Shown in pieces: positions 1 to 6,803 of a stretch of DNA of 9,854 nucleotides. Every line of letters starts with the position of its first letter. The stretch's first letter is position 1. A model generated the notes under the pieces. The model did not search any database. It had not been told where the DNA came from and saw nothing but the letters and a program-made list of their open reading frames with translations. This DNA comes from Actinomycetota bacterium (lineage in GTDB: Bacteria; Actinomycetota; Actinomycetes; Mycobacteriales; Jatrophihabitantaceae), in assembly GCA_019241805.1 (NCBI GenBank), contig JAFAWL010000357.1, positions 1 through 9,854 on the forward strand, read 5' to 3'. A program made the position numbers and the translations under genes.

Positions 1-33
1 TGATCCCGGCAAGCCGTTGACCCCGGCAAGCCG
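1..33. repeat. Two-copy tandem repeat, 17-bp period, just past uxuB
   Basis: The segment TGAtCCCGGCAAGCCG at 1-16 recurs as TGAcCCCGGCAAGCCG at 18-33, with one mismatch. Each unit contains the small dyad CGGC-AA-GCCG. It lies downstream of the uxuB stop codon and is cut by the window edge, so more copies may exist to the left. On the plus strand one frame reads through both units and stops with TAA at 35-37, so it could also be the tail of an unseen converging gene. No function can be assigned. Confidence 0.5.
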
Positions 34-46
34 ATAACCGCCGACG

Positions 47-1417
47 CTAGGTGGCGTCCTGTTCGAATTCGCGACAACGGTCGGCAACGGCGGTGAGCAA
101 CTCGGCGTCCTCGGCCAGATCCGGGGCCAGCTCACGCATCATTCGAGCGGCGGCCGGGCGGATCGCCCCGACGAGTTCACCGCGCCACGGCTCGGCAGCG
201 GGATCGGCGACCGGTGCGCCGTGTCCGCGCAGGTGGGCGAGCCACGAAGCCAGCACCGCGACCTGACCGTCGGTGGCCGCCAGCCCGCGCTGACGACGCA
301 GCCGCAGCACCGGCGGGACCCGCATGCGCAGCTTGTGCGAACCGTCGGTCGCGATCTGCGACAAGCGGTGCTCGATGTGCCCGTTCCCGAAGCGGATCAG
401 CAACGCCTCCTGGTACTCGTCGAGCTCCGTCCCCGGAAGGTCGATCTCTGCGACCGCCCCGCTCCAGAGGGAGCGGACCAACGCCGCCAGTTCGTCGTCG
501 GCGATCGCGTCAGCGACCGTCACATGGCCGCGGATCGAGCCGGCATAAGCCAGCAGCGAGTGCGCCGAGTTGAGCAACCACAGCTTGCGTTGCTCGTAAA
601 CGGCGACCTCCGGCACCACGCGGGCACCCCAACGCTCCCACGGCGGATGCGACGCTGCGAACGCGTCCTCGATCACCCACTCACTAAAGGGCTCCGTCAC
701 CACCGGAGTGTCGTCGCGCAGATCGAGTAGCTGTTCGATTGTGACTCGATCCTCGGCTCGCGCCGCCGGGGTGATCCGGTCGACCACGGTCGAGACGAAT
801 GCGGTCAGCTCGGCCACTCGCGCGCCCGCCCGAGGTGCGGCGACATCCAACAGCCCCAGAACGGCGCTGCGCAGCGAGCTGCCGTTCGCTTGGAGGTTGT
901 CGCAGCTGAGCACGCTGATCGGCCCGGCATCGCGCTCGACCCGGGCCAGCAGACCGGCCGCGATGCGTCCAGGGGCCGTAATCAGCGGGCCGGTCGAAGC
1001 AACGCCGTCGCGAAGGGTCTCGACGTCGGCGGCGACCTCGGGGTCGTCGACGTCGAGGCGTCCGTCGAGGCCGAGACGGTGACCCTTCTCGGTGATCGTG
1101 CACGTGAGCACCGTGACGCCGGGGTCACGCAGGTCGCGAATCCACTGAGGGTCCGCGCCGTCGTGCGCGCGACTGATCGCCGAGATTACTTCGGCCCGAT
1201 CCCCGGCGGGGTCGCGGGTCAGCAGCGCGTACAGGCCCCCCTGGTCGGCCAGTCGGCGGGCCGCGTCGGGTCGTCTACCGGTGTATGCGGCGATTCCCCA
1301 GTCGTCGCCGGCTCGTTCGGTGTACCAGGCCTGGTGAGCCCGATGGAACGCGCCGAGTCCGAGATGGACGTAACGCACCGGGCGAGCCGACCGGCCGTGG
1401 CGCGAAAGCCGCGTCAT
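47..1417 (-). CDS. uxuB: Fructuronate reductase (mannitol dehydrogenase family)
   Basis: This is a 456-aa NAD-dependent polyol/uronate dehydrogenase of the long-chain mannitol dehydrogenase family. Fructuronate reductase (D-fructuronate + NADH to D-mannonate) is the most likely role; it would be cytosolic. The N-terminal nucleotide-binding motif GLGAFHRAHQ is at residues 20-29. Family signatures SCDN (171-174), VDRITP (212-217) and WVIEDAF (247-253) follow. The catalytic set K278, N283 and H286 has the same +5/+8 spacing as Lys295, Asn300 and His303 of Pseudomonas mannitol 2-dehydrogenase. The length is slightly below the roughly 480 aa of E. coli UxuB. Its ATG overlaps the uxaC stop codon as ATGA (1414-1417), which fixes the start and implies translational coupling. 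Sequence alone cannot exclude mannitol 2-dehydrogenase, arabinitol dehydrogenase or tagaturonate reductase; the pairing with uxaC decides for fructuronate or, less likely, tagaturonate. Everything in the protein looks intact. Confidence 0.85.
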   Translation of the reverse strand: MTRLSRHGRSARPVRYVHLGLGAFHRAHQAWYTERAGDDWGIAAYTGRRPDAARRLADQGGLYALLTRDPAGDRAEVISAISRAHDGADPQWIRDLRDPGVTVLTCTITEKGHRLGLDGRLDVDDPEVAADVETLRDGVASTGPLITAPGRIAAGLLARVERDAGPISVLSCDNLQANGSSLRSAVLGLLDVAAPRAGARVAELTAFVSTVVDRITPAARAEDRVTIEQLLDLRDDTPVVTEPFSEWVIEDAFAASHPPWERWGARVVPEVAVYEQRKLWLLNSAHSLLAYAGSIRGHVTVADAIADDELAALVRSLWSGAVAEIDLPGTELDEYQEALLIRFGNGHIEHRLSQIATDGSHKLRMRVPPVLRLRRQRGLAATDGQVAVLASWLAHLRGHGAPVADPAAEPWRGELVGAIRPAAARMMRELAPDLAEDAELLTAVADRCREFEQDAT

Positions 1418-2817
1418 GTCAGCCGGAACACGTCGAGCGGGAGTTGGGTCGTGATGTGTTCGGCCACGTCCATCGCCTCGTCCAGCGGCAGCTCACCGGC
1501 ATCGACGAGTTCGGCCAGGTACCGCGCGTCCGTGCGGCGTGCGACATCGTGCCGCGCGGGAATGGAGCAGAACGCCCGGGTGTCATCCACGAAACCGGAC
1601 GTCTTGTAAAAGCCGATCGTGTCGGTGACGGCCCGGCGAAAGCGCAGCAATCCGTCCGGAGTGTCGAGGAACCACCAGGGCGGTCCGAGAAAGACGCTCG
1701 GATAGAAGCCGGCCAGCGGAGCTAGTTCACGGCTGAAGGTGGTTTCGTCCACCGTGAAGAGCACGAGCCGAAACCGTGGGTTCGTACCGAAGGCGTCGAG
1801 GATCGGGCGCAAGGCCAGGGTGAATTCGGACGCGAGCGGAATGTCGTGCCCGGTGTCCGGCCCGAAGCGTTCGAAGGTCGGACGGTGGTGATTGCGCAGC
1901 ACGCCGGGGTGCAGCTGCATCACCAAGCCGTCTTCGCTGGACATCCGGGCGTGCTCGAACAGCAGGCCGCGCCGCAATCGCGCGAGGTCTCCGTCGTCGG
2001 CGATCCCCGTGCGCGCGGCCGTGAACAAAGCCTCGGCGACCTCGGGGCTCAAGCGCTCGCTGCCGGCGTCGATGGGGCCGTAGTCCGTGGCGGTCGCGCC
2101 GTTGTCGGCGAAATAGCTGCGACGCTGTTCCAGGGCGACGACCAGCGCCCGGTAAGAGGCGATCTCCATGCCGCTGGCGCCGGCCAGCTCGTCCAGCCGA
2201 GTCGCCCAGTCGGGCGATCCGACGTCGAGATATCGATCCGGGCGGAAGGTCGGCACTACGCGTCCGGACCAGGACGGGTCCGCGGCCAACGTCCGGTGCG
2301 CGCCCAGATCACTGGCCGGATCGTCGGTCGTAGCCAGCACGTCGATCCCGAAACTGTGGTAGAGCGCGCGCGGTCGAAGCTCGGATCCGGCCAGGTGGGC
2401 CGAGATCTTGTCGAACAGCTCGTCGGCGCAGTCGGCGTCGGGTCGTCGGTCGATGCCGAGCGCGTCGACCAGTTCGGTCGTCAGCCACGTTCGCGAGGAG
2501 GTGCCGCGGAAGGCCCACCAGTGCCGGCAGAAAGTTCGCCATACCTCCCGCGGTGGTGCGGGGTCGGGGCCGAGGCCGAGTTCTCGCAGCGGCACGCCGT
2601 GCGCGTGCAGGAGCCGAGTCACGTAGTGGTCAGGGGTGACGAGCAGGGAAGCCGGATCGGTGAACGGTTCGTCGGCCGAGAGCCACTGCGCCGGAACATG
2701 CCCGTGCGGCGAGACGATCGGCCGCCTGTCTACGCGTTGGTGGATGGTCCGGGCGAGTTCGCGTAGCCGTTGTTCGGCCGGGAACAGCCGATCGGGATCG
2801 AGTTCGAGTCGGGACAT
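1414..2817 (-). CDS. uxaC: Uronate isomerase (glucuronate isomerase)
   Basis: This 467-aa protein of the amidohydrolase-fold glucuronate isomerase family interconverts D-glucuronate with D-fructuronate, and D-galacturonate with D-tagaturonate, in the cytosol. The metal-site motif SPHGH is at residues 36-40 (H38, H40). Further family signatures follow in order: FRGTSSRTWLTTEL, the VVPTFRPD block, QLHPGVLRNHHRP, LAPLAGFYPSVFLGPPWWF, and near the C-terminus GFVDDTRAFCSIPARHDVARR. The length matches the family (about 470 aa). The open frame extends about 145 codons further upstream, but that part is antisense to the divergent gene. The ATG at 2817 is preceded by a strong AGGAGGT and starts with the typical N-terminus (MSRLELDPDRLF). 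It is the first gene of a two-gene unit with uxuB. Family assignment is very secure; which uronate is the physiological substrate is inferred from the downstream reductase. Confidence 0.95.
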   Translation of the reverse strand: MSRLELDPDRLFPAEQRLRELARTIHQRVDRRPIVSPHGHVPAQWLSADEPFTDPASLLVTPDHYVTRLLHAHGVPLRELGLGPDPAPPREVWRTFCRHWWAFRGTSSRTWLTTELVDALGIDRRPDADCADELFDKISAHLAGSELRPRALYHSFGIDVLATTDDPASDLGAHRTLAADPSWSGRVVPTFRPDRYLDVGSPDWATRLDELAGASGMEIASYRALVVALEQRRSYFADNGATATDYGPIDAGSERLSPEVAEALFTAARTGIADDGDLARLRRGLLFEHARMSSEDGLVMQLHPGVLRNHHRPTFERFGPDTGHDIPLASEFTLALRPILDAFGTNPRFRLVLFTVDETTFSRELAPLAGFYPSVFLGPPWWFLDTPDGLLRFRRAVTDTIGFYKTSGFVDDTRAFCSIPARHDVARRTDARYLAELVDAGELPLDEAMDVAEHITTQLPLDVFRLT

Positions 2818-2820
2818 CTC

Positions 2821-2827
2821 ACCTCCT
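2821..2827 (-). promoter_or_regulatory. Ribosome binding site of uxaC
   Basis: On the minus strand the sequence AGGAGGTGAG-ATG precedes uxaC. This near-perfect anti-16S match, five bases from AGGAG to the ATG, is what chooses the start at 2817 over the long upstream extension of the frame. Confidence 0.8.
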
Positions 2828-2888
2828 CGATCACCCTCCGGGCGGACCTTACGCCGTCGGCGTTCAGCGCTCCGAGCGGCCCGCGCGT

Positions 2889-2902
2889 GCAACGATGGTT
2901 GC
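2889..2902. promoter_or_regulatory. Candidate operator: inverted repeat GCAAC-N4-GTTGC
   Basis: GCAACGATGGTTGC has two perfectly complementary 5-base arms around GATG; 6 of 7 symmetric positions match. It lies 17 bp before the ATG of the larA-like gene, inside the shared divergent region, where an operator for a sugar-acid repressor (GntR, LacI or IclR type) would be expected. If the alternative GTG start at 2887 were used, it would be within the coding sequence. It could be chance in GC-rich DNA, and no regulator gene is in the window. Confidence 0.35.
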
Positions 2903-2919
2903 GTGCGTGGAACACGGCC

Positions 2920-4185
2920 ATGACTGGCGCCGCCTCGATCCGCACAGTCGGCGGCAGTGACGTGATCCTGTCGCCGGAGCAGATCCGCGCCTTCGTCGCC
3001 GAGGCCCTGGCAACGGCCGACCTCGACGGCCGCAGCATCTGCGTGATCGTGCCGGACGCTACCCGTAGTTGCCCGTTGCCGTTGCTGCTGCGCAGCGTGA
3101 CGGACGCGCTGACCGGCCGGGCGACGCGGGTCACGATCCTGGTCGCCTTGGGCACGCACGCCGGGCTGAGCGAGGAGCAACTGGCCGCGCACCTCGGCTA
3201 TCCGGCCGGCCAGTTGGCGGCAACGTACCCGGGCGTCGAGGTGCGCAATCACGAATGGTGGGATCCCGAACAGCTGGTCAGCCTCGGACGTATCGACGAG
3301 GTGAGCGCCGCCCGGCTGTCCGAGAATCGGCTACGAAGCTCTGTCGAAGTGACGCTCAATCGTGCCGTCGTGGAGCATGACGTCTGTCTCGTCGTAGGGC
3401 CGGTGTTTCCCCATGAAGTCGTCGGATTCTCCGGCGGCAACAAGTATTTCTTTCCCGGTGTCGCCGGGCCGGAGGTGATCGATTTTTCCCACTGGCTCGG
3501 CGCGCTGATCACCAGCGCGCAGATCATCGGTACCACCGGCATCACTCCGGTGCGATCGCTGATCGACACCGCGGCCGCGATGATTCCGAGCAAGCGCCTG
3601 GCGCTCTGCCTGGTCGTGCGGTCGGCATCAACCGATGTGCATGCCCTGTCGTTCGGCTCGCCCGAGGCGGCATGGGCCGTATGTGCCGCCGTCTCGGCGC
3701 AGACGCACATCCGCTACGTCGAGCGACCGTACCGGCGAATCGTGTCGGTGGTGCCGCGCAAGTACGACGACATGTGGACCGGGGCCAAAGGCTTCTACAA
3801 AGTCGAACCGATCGTGGCCGACGGCGGCCAGGTGATCATCTACGCGCCGCACATCGCCAGCGTGGCCGAAACGCACCCGGCGATCCAGGAGATCGGCTAC
3901 CACTGCCGCGACTACTTCGTGAAGCAGTGGGACCGGTTCGGCCACTACCACTGGGCCGACCTAGCCCATTCGACCCACCTTCGGGGCGCGGGCACGTATG
4001 ACGAGCGCAGTGGCGAAGACAGTCGAGTCACGGTGACGCTGGCGACGGCGATCCCGGAGGACGTCGTGCGCGCGATCAACCTGGACTACCTCGATCCGGA
4101 CGCCGTCGATTTCGGGGAGTTCGCCGCCGATCCCGACACCCTCGTCGTGCCCGATGCCGGAGAGGTGCTCTACCGACTCCGCTGA
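2920..4185 (+). CDS. LarA-family nickel-dependent hydroxyacid racemase/epimerase, possibly D-gluconate/D-mannonate 2-epimerase
   Basis: This 421-aa protein belongs to the LarA (DUF2088) superfamily, which uses a nickel-pincer nucleotide to invert the C2 centre of alpha-hydroxy acids by hydride transfer. VALGTHAGL carries H80, the likely counterpart of LarA His108. H165 (FPHEVVGFSGG) corresponds to His174. K175 (GGNK) corresponds to Lys184, which binds the cofactor covalently, and H191 (DFSHW) to Ni ligand His200. The spacings H165-K175 (10) and K175-H191 (16) equal those of LarA. The C-terminal half has the usual KVEPIVADGGQVIIYAP block. The substrate is not shown by these motifs. Divergence from uxaC-uxuB suggests an aldonate, and D-gluconate 2-epimerases are known in this superfamily. 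The start is uncertain: ATG 2920 has only a weak upstream site, and GTG 2887 and TTG 2899 are in frame. Cofactor genes larB, larC and larE are not in the window. Lactate racemase is the less likely alternative. Confidence 0.85.
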   Translation: MTGAASIRTVGGSDVILSPEQIRAFVAEALATADLDGRSICVIVPDATRSCPLPLLLRSVTDALTGRATRVTILVALGTHAGLSEEQLAAHLGYPAGQLAATYPGVEVRNHEWWDPEQLVSLGRIDEVSAARLSENRLRSSVEVTLNRAVVEHDVCLVVGPVFPHEVVGFSGGNKYFFPGVAGPEVIDFSHWLGALITSAQIIGTTGITPVRSLIDTAAAMIPSKRLALCLVVRSASTDVHALSFGSPEAAWAVCAAVSAQTHIRYVERPYRRIVSVVPRKYDDMWTGAKGFYKVEPIVADGGQVIIYAPHIASVAETHPAIQEIGYHCRDYFVKQWDRFGHYHWADLAHSTHLRGAGTYDERSGEDSRVTVTLATAIPEDVVRAINLDYLDPDAVDFGEFAADPDTLVVPDAGEVLYRLR

Positions 4186-4202
4186 GGCCGCCGGCCAAAA
4201 CC

Positions 4203-4230
4203 CTCAGGTTCGGCTTCAACCTGTCGACAG
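4203..4230 (+). promoter_or_regulatory. Candidate FliA/WhiG-type sigma factor promoter before the GGDEF-EAL gene
   Basis: CTCA at 4203-4206 and GTCGACAG at 4223-4230 are separated by 16 nt. Known WhiG promoters in Streptomyces read roughly TAAA-N15/16-GCCGATAA, and FliA-type promoters in motile actinobacteria use a CTCA-like -35 with a GCCGA-type -10. The -10 here matches 5 of 8 positions of GCCGATAA. Transcription would start near 4237, leaving a leader of about 58 nt before the GTG start. It sits in the only intergenic gap upstream of this gene. The match is by eye and could be chance. Confidence 0.4.
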
Positions 4231-4231
4231 G
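4205..4231. repeat. Overlapping inverted repeats: CAGGTT/AACCTG hairpin and a perfect 12-bp palindrome
   Basis: CAGGTT (4205-4210) pairs with AACCTG (4218-4223) around a 7-nt loop. The sequence CCTGTCGACAGG (4220-4231) is a perfect 12-bp palindrome. The two structures share bases 4220-4223, so as RNA they would be mutually exclusive. There is no U-tract, so it is a poor terminator for the preceding gene. It may be an operator or simply the core promoter listed separately. Confidence 0.5.
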
Positions 4232-4294
4232 AACTGCGAGCGAACCATCGCGAGCAACCACGGGGAACACCCGGGGCCGGGGTCAGGAGGCGGC

Positions 4295-6793
4295 GTGACC
4301 GAGAGTGTCGTCACGCGCCCCTCCGCCGGCCCGGACCCCGCAATGGTCGACGAAGTCGTGATCGAGCGGCTGGCGATCGAGCTGCACGCGCTCGACCAGA
4401 TCGGTCGGGGTCGCGGTGAGCACTCGCCGCGGCACGCATCGGCGCGAGCTATCGTGCCCGGTTATCGTCGCCTGCGGGCCGCCGTGATCGCCGGGCCGCT
4501 GCTCGTCGCCCTGCTGGGTTGCCTGTTCTACGCCCGAATCGGTGGCGACACCGGTGTGCTGCGCATCGATGACATCGCGCAATTGACTGCTGCCGCCCTG
4601 GCCGCGATCACGGCCGGCTGCGTCGCGGTCAGGTCGACCGGTCGGCGCCGGATCTCCTGGATCGCGATCGCCTGGGCGGCCGGCTGTTGGGCCCTCGGGC
4701 AGGCGCTCTGGTGTTACTACGAACTGTTCGCCGGTCGCCTGACTCCGTTCCCCTCGCTGTGTGATCTCGGCTTCTTGATGTACCCCGTCGGCGCCGTGGT
4801 CGGCCTCTGGACGTTCTGGCCGGTCGGGCGGGCCGCAGCACGTCGCCGATGGTTGCTCGACGGTGCCATCGTCGTCACCGCGCTGACCGCGGTGTCGTGG
4901 TCGACGAGCCTTGGTGCGGTCGCCCACGCCGGCGGCGACACCCCGTTCGCCTTCGCCGTCTCGCTGGCCTACCCGATCGGCGACATCCTCACGCTGACGA
5001 TGGCCGTGGCGACGCTGAGCCGGCCGGGACCGCAACGTCGCCACCTGTTCGTACTCAGCGGAGCAATGGCGGCGATGGCCGTCGCGGACAGCAGCTTCAC
5101 CTACCTAACCGCCATGGGCGAATACCACACGGGCAACCTGAGCGACCTGGGATGGATCAGCTCGTTTCTGCTGCTCGCTTTCGCCGGGCTGACCTCACTG
5201 CTGCGACCGGCGCCGGTCAACCCGCCCGACGATCCCGGCCGCGGCGCCCGGACCACGATGCTGCCCTACGTGCCGATCGTCGTTGCGATCTCGGTGCTGG
5301 CGGTACGCCGCTACGACGGTTACACGGTCGACACCTTCGAGCGTGGCCTGGTCGTCCTGGCGATGCTTCTCATTCTGATGCGCCAGTATTCGACGCTGCG
5401 CGAGAACCGCGCCTTGCTTCGGGCTGTGGCCGCCCGTGAGGAGCAGCTCGAGCGTCAGGCGTTTTGCGACGCCTTGACCGGCATCGCGAACCGGGCGCTG
5501 TTCCTCGACCGGGTCCAGCACGCCCTCGAACTGCACCGGCGCGATCTGCGTCCGCTGGCGATCCTGTTCTGCGATCTCGACGACTTCAAGACGGTCAACG
5601 ACACGCTCGGGCACGGCATCGGCGACGAGGTGCTCCTCCGGGTCGCCGAACGCCTCACCGGCGCTCTTCGCCCGGGCGACACCGTGGCGCGGCTGGGCGG
5701 TGACGAGTTCGCGGTGTTGCTCGAGGACGGCGGCGAGCCGGCGATCGTGGCCGCACGATTGATCGACGCATTGAGCGCACCGATCACAACGACGGCCGGA
5801 CAACGGCTCACCGTCCGCGCTAGCGTCGGCGTGGCCGAGCTCGCGGTCGCTGAAGCGACGCCGACCATCGAGAACATCCTGGCGCGGGCGGACATCGCGA
5901 TGTATACGGCCAAGCGCAGGGGCAAGGGCAGCATCGCCTGCTTCGATCCGTCGATGGCGTTGCCACACGTCGCTGACCTGCGGCTGCGGCAACCGCTGGT
6001 GCAGGCGGTCGCCGAGGGCACGCTCGACGTCGTCTATCAGCCGATCGCTCGCCTGTGCTCGCATAAAATCCACGGCTTCGAGGCGCTCGCGCGCTGGACG
6101 TACGAGGGCGAAGCCGTTCCGCCCGATCAATTCATCCCGATTGCCGCCCGCGCCGGGGTATTGGAGGAGCTGACGGATTTCGTGCTGGAGCGGGCGTGCG
6201 CGCAACTGGCTGCGTGGACTCTGCAACACGGCGACGATGAACTCAGGATCGGGGTGAACATCCCGCCGACGCTCATGACCGACCCCGGCTTCCCCGCCCG
6301 GGTCCGACGGCTGCTGGCCGCGCACCACCTGGGGCCGGGTCGACTCGTCCTGGAGATCACCGAGGACGCGCTGCTCGACGACCCGATCCGCGCCGGCCAG
6401 GTTGCCGCTGACCTCAAGGCGCTGGGTGTGCGTCTGGCGCTGGACGACTTCGGTAAGGGGTATTCCTCGCTGGTGCACTTGCAGCGGATCCCGTTGGACT
6501 CCTTGAAGATCGACCAATCGTTCATCGTCGACATCGACTGCGAGCCGACGGCCGAGCGGTTCGCCGGGGCGCTGCTCGCGCTGGGCCGCGACCTCGGTTT
6601 GGAGGTCGTCGCCGAGGGAATCGAACGACCGGAACAATTGGACGTGCTGCGCCGCCTCGGGTTCACCATGGCTCAGGGTTACCTGCTGTGTCGTCCCGGC
6701 GCTCCAGAGACTCTGGCGCCGTATCTGAGCGGCGTTCGACCGCTCGGGGGCCTCACCGCACCGGGCACGGACCTGGTTCCCGTCTCGGGCTGA
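4295..6793 (+). CDS. Membrane-bound GGDEF-EAL protein (c-di-GMP synthesis and/or breakdown)
   Basis: This 832-aa protein probably controls cyclic di-GMP. The N-terminal ~60 residues look cytosolic. Roughly ten hydrophobic segments follow from about residue 63 to 367 and form a membrane sensor region that I do not recognise as a named MASE or MHYT domain. The GGDEF domain (about 389-550) has DALTGIANR, CDLDDFK and an intact GGDEF at 468-472. An allosteric I-site RPGD (459-462) lies five residues before it. The EAL domain (about 565-815) has EAL at 596-598, GVNIPP, EITE, DDFGKGYSS (from 717), LKIDQSF, VVAEGIE and QGY. Both catalytic sets therefore look complete, and which activity dominates cannot be read from sequence. 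GTG 4295 is chosen because AGGAGG at 4285-4290 precedes it; the frame is open back to 4154 but overlaps the larA-like gene. A flagellar-type promoter may drive it. It is probably not in an operon with its neighbours, and the gene on its 3' side converges on it. Confidence 0.93.
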   Translation: MTESVVTRPSAGPDPAMVDEVVIERLAIELHALDQIGRGRGEHSPRHASARAIVPGYRRLRAAVIAGPLLVALLGCLFYARIGGDTGVLRIDDIAQLTAAALAAITAGCVAVRSTGRRRISWIAIAWAAGCWALGQALWCYYELFAGRLTPFPSLCDLGFLMYPVGAVVGLWTFWPVGRAAARRRWLLDGAIVVTALTAVSWSTSLGAVAHAGGDTPFAFAVSLAYPIGDILTLTMAVATLSRPGPQRRHLFVLSGAMAAMAVADSSFTYLTAMGEYHTGNLSDLGWISSFLLLAFAGLTSLLRPAPVNPPDDPGRGARTTMLPYVPIVVAISVLAVRRYDGYTVDTFERGLVVLAMLLILMRQYSTLRENRALLRAVAAREEQLERQAFCDALTGIANRALFLDRVQHALELHRRDLRPLAILFCDLDDFKTVNDTLGHGIGDEVLLRVAERLTGALRPGDTVARLGGDEFAVLLEDGGEPAIVAARLIDALSAPITTTAGQRLTVRASVGVAELAVAEATPTIENILARADIAMYTAKRRGKGSIACFDPSMALPHVADLRLRQPLVQAVAEGTLDVVYQPIARLCSHKIHGFEALARWTYEGEAVPPDQFIPIAARAGVLEELTDFVLERACAQLAAWTLQHGDDELRIGVNIPPTLMTDPGFPARVRRLLAAHHLGPGRLVLEITEDALLDDPIRAGQVAADLKALGVRLALDDFGKGYSSLVHLQRIPLDSLKIDQSFIVDIDCEPTAERFAGALLALGRDLGLEVVAEGIERPEQLDVLRRLGFTMAQGYLLCRPGAPETLAPYLSGVRPLGGLTAPGTDLVPVSG

Positions 6794-6803
6794 TCGAGCA
6801 GCC

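Larger units (their letters stand above)
2818..2919. promoter_or_regulatory. Divergent promoter region between uxaC and the larA-like gene
   Basis: These 102 bp separate two genes that are transcribed away from each other, so they must hold both promoters. For uxaC, a minus-strand TAAGGT at 2851-2846 fits the actinobacterial -10 pattern TAnnnT and would give a leader of about 20 nt ending in the AGGAGGT site. I see no convincing -35 hexamer 17-18 bp upstream of it. For the plus-strand gene no clear -10/-35 pair is visible, which may point to activator dependence. The region also carries the 14-bp inverted repeat listed separately. Confidence 0.45.

Noticed and set aside
890..1609. Plus-strand open frame across the uxuB/uxaC junction
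   Set aside because: It is antisense to two coupled genes and has no recognisable domain.
1846..2766. Plus-strand open frame of 306 codons opposite uxaC
   Set aside because: It is fully antisense to a well-supported uronate isomerase, and its translation is Gly/Arg/Val-rich with no family motif.
2818..3252. 145-codon upstream extension of the uxaC frame
   Set aside because: It is antisense to the larA-like gene, lacks similarity to UxaC, and the AGGAGGT site directly before 2817 marks the true start.
4186..4196. GGCC-GCC-GGCC hairpin after the larA-like stop codon as a terminator
   Set aside because: The stem is only 4 bp with a 3-nt loop and is followed by A residues, not a U-tract on the coding strand.
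4154..4294. Upstream extension of the GGDEF-EAL frame starting at ATG 4154
   Set aside because: It overlaps the end of the larA-like gene and would read through the promoter-like region; GTG 4295 has a strong AGGAGG site.
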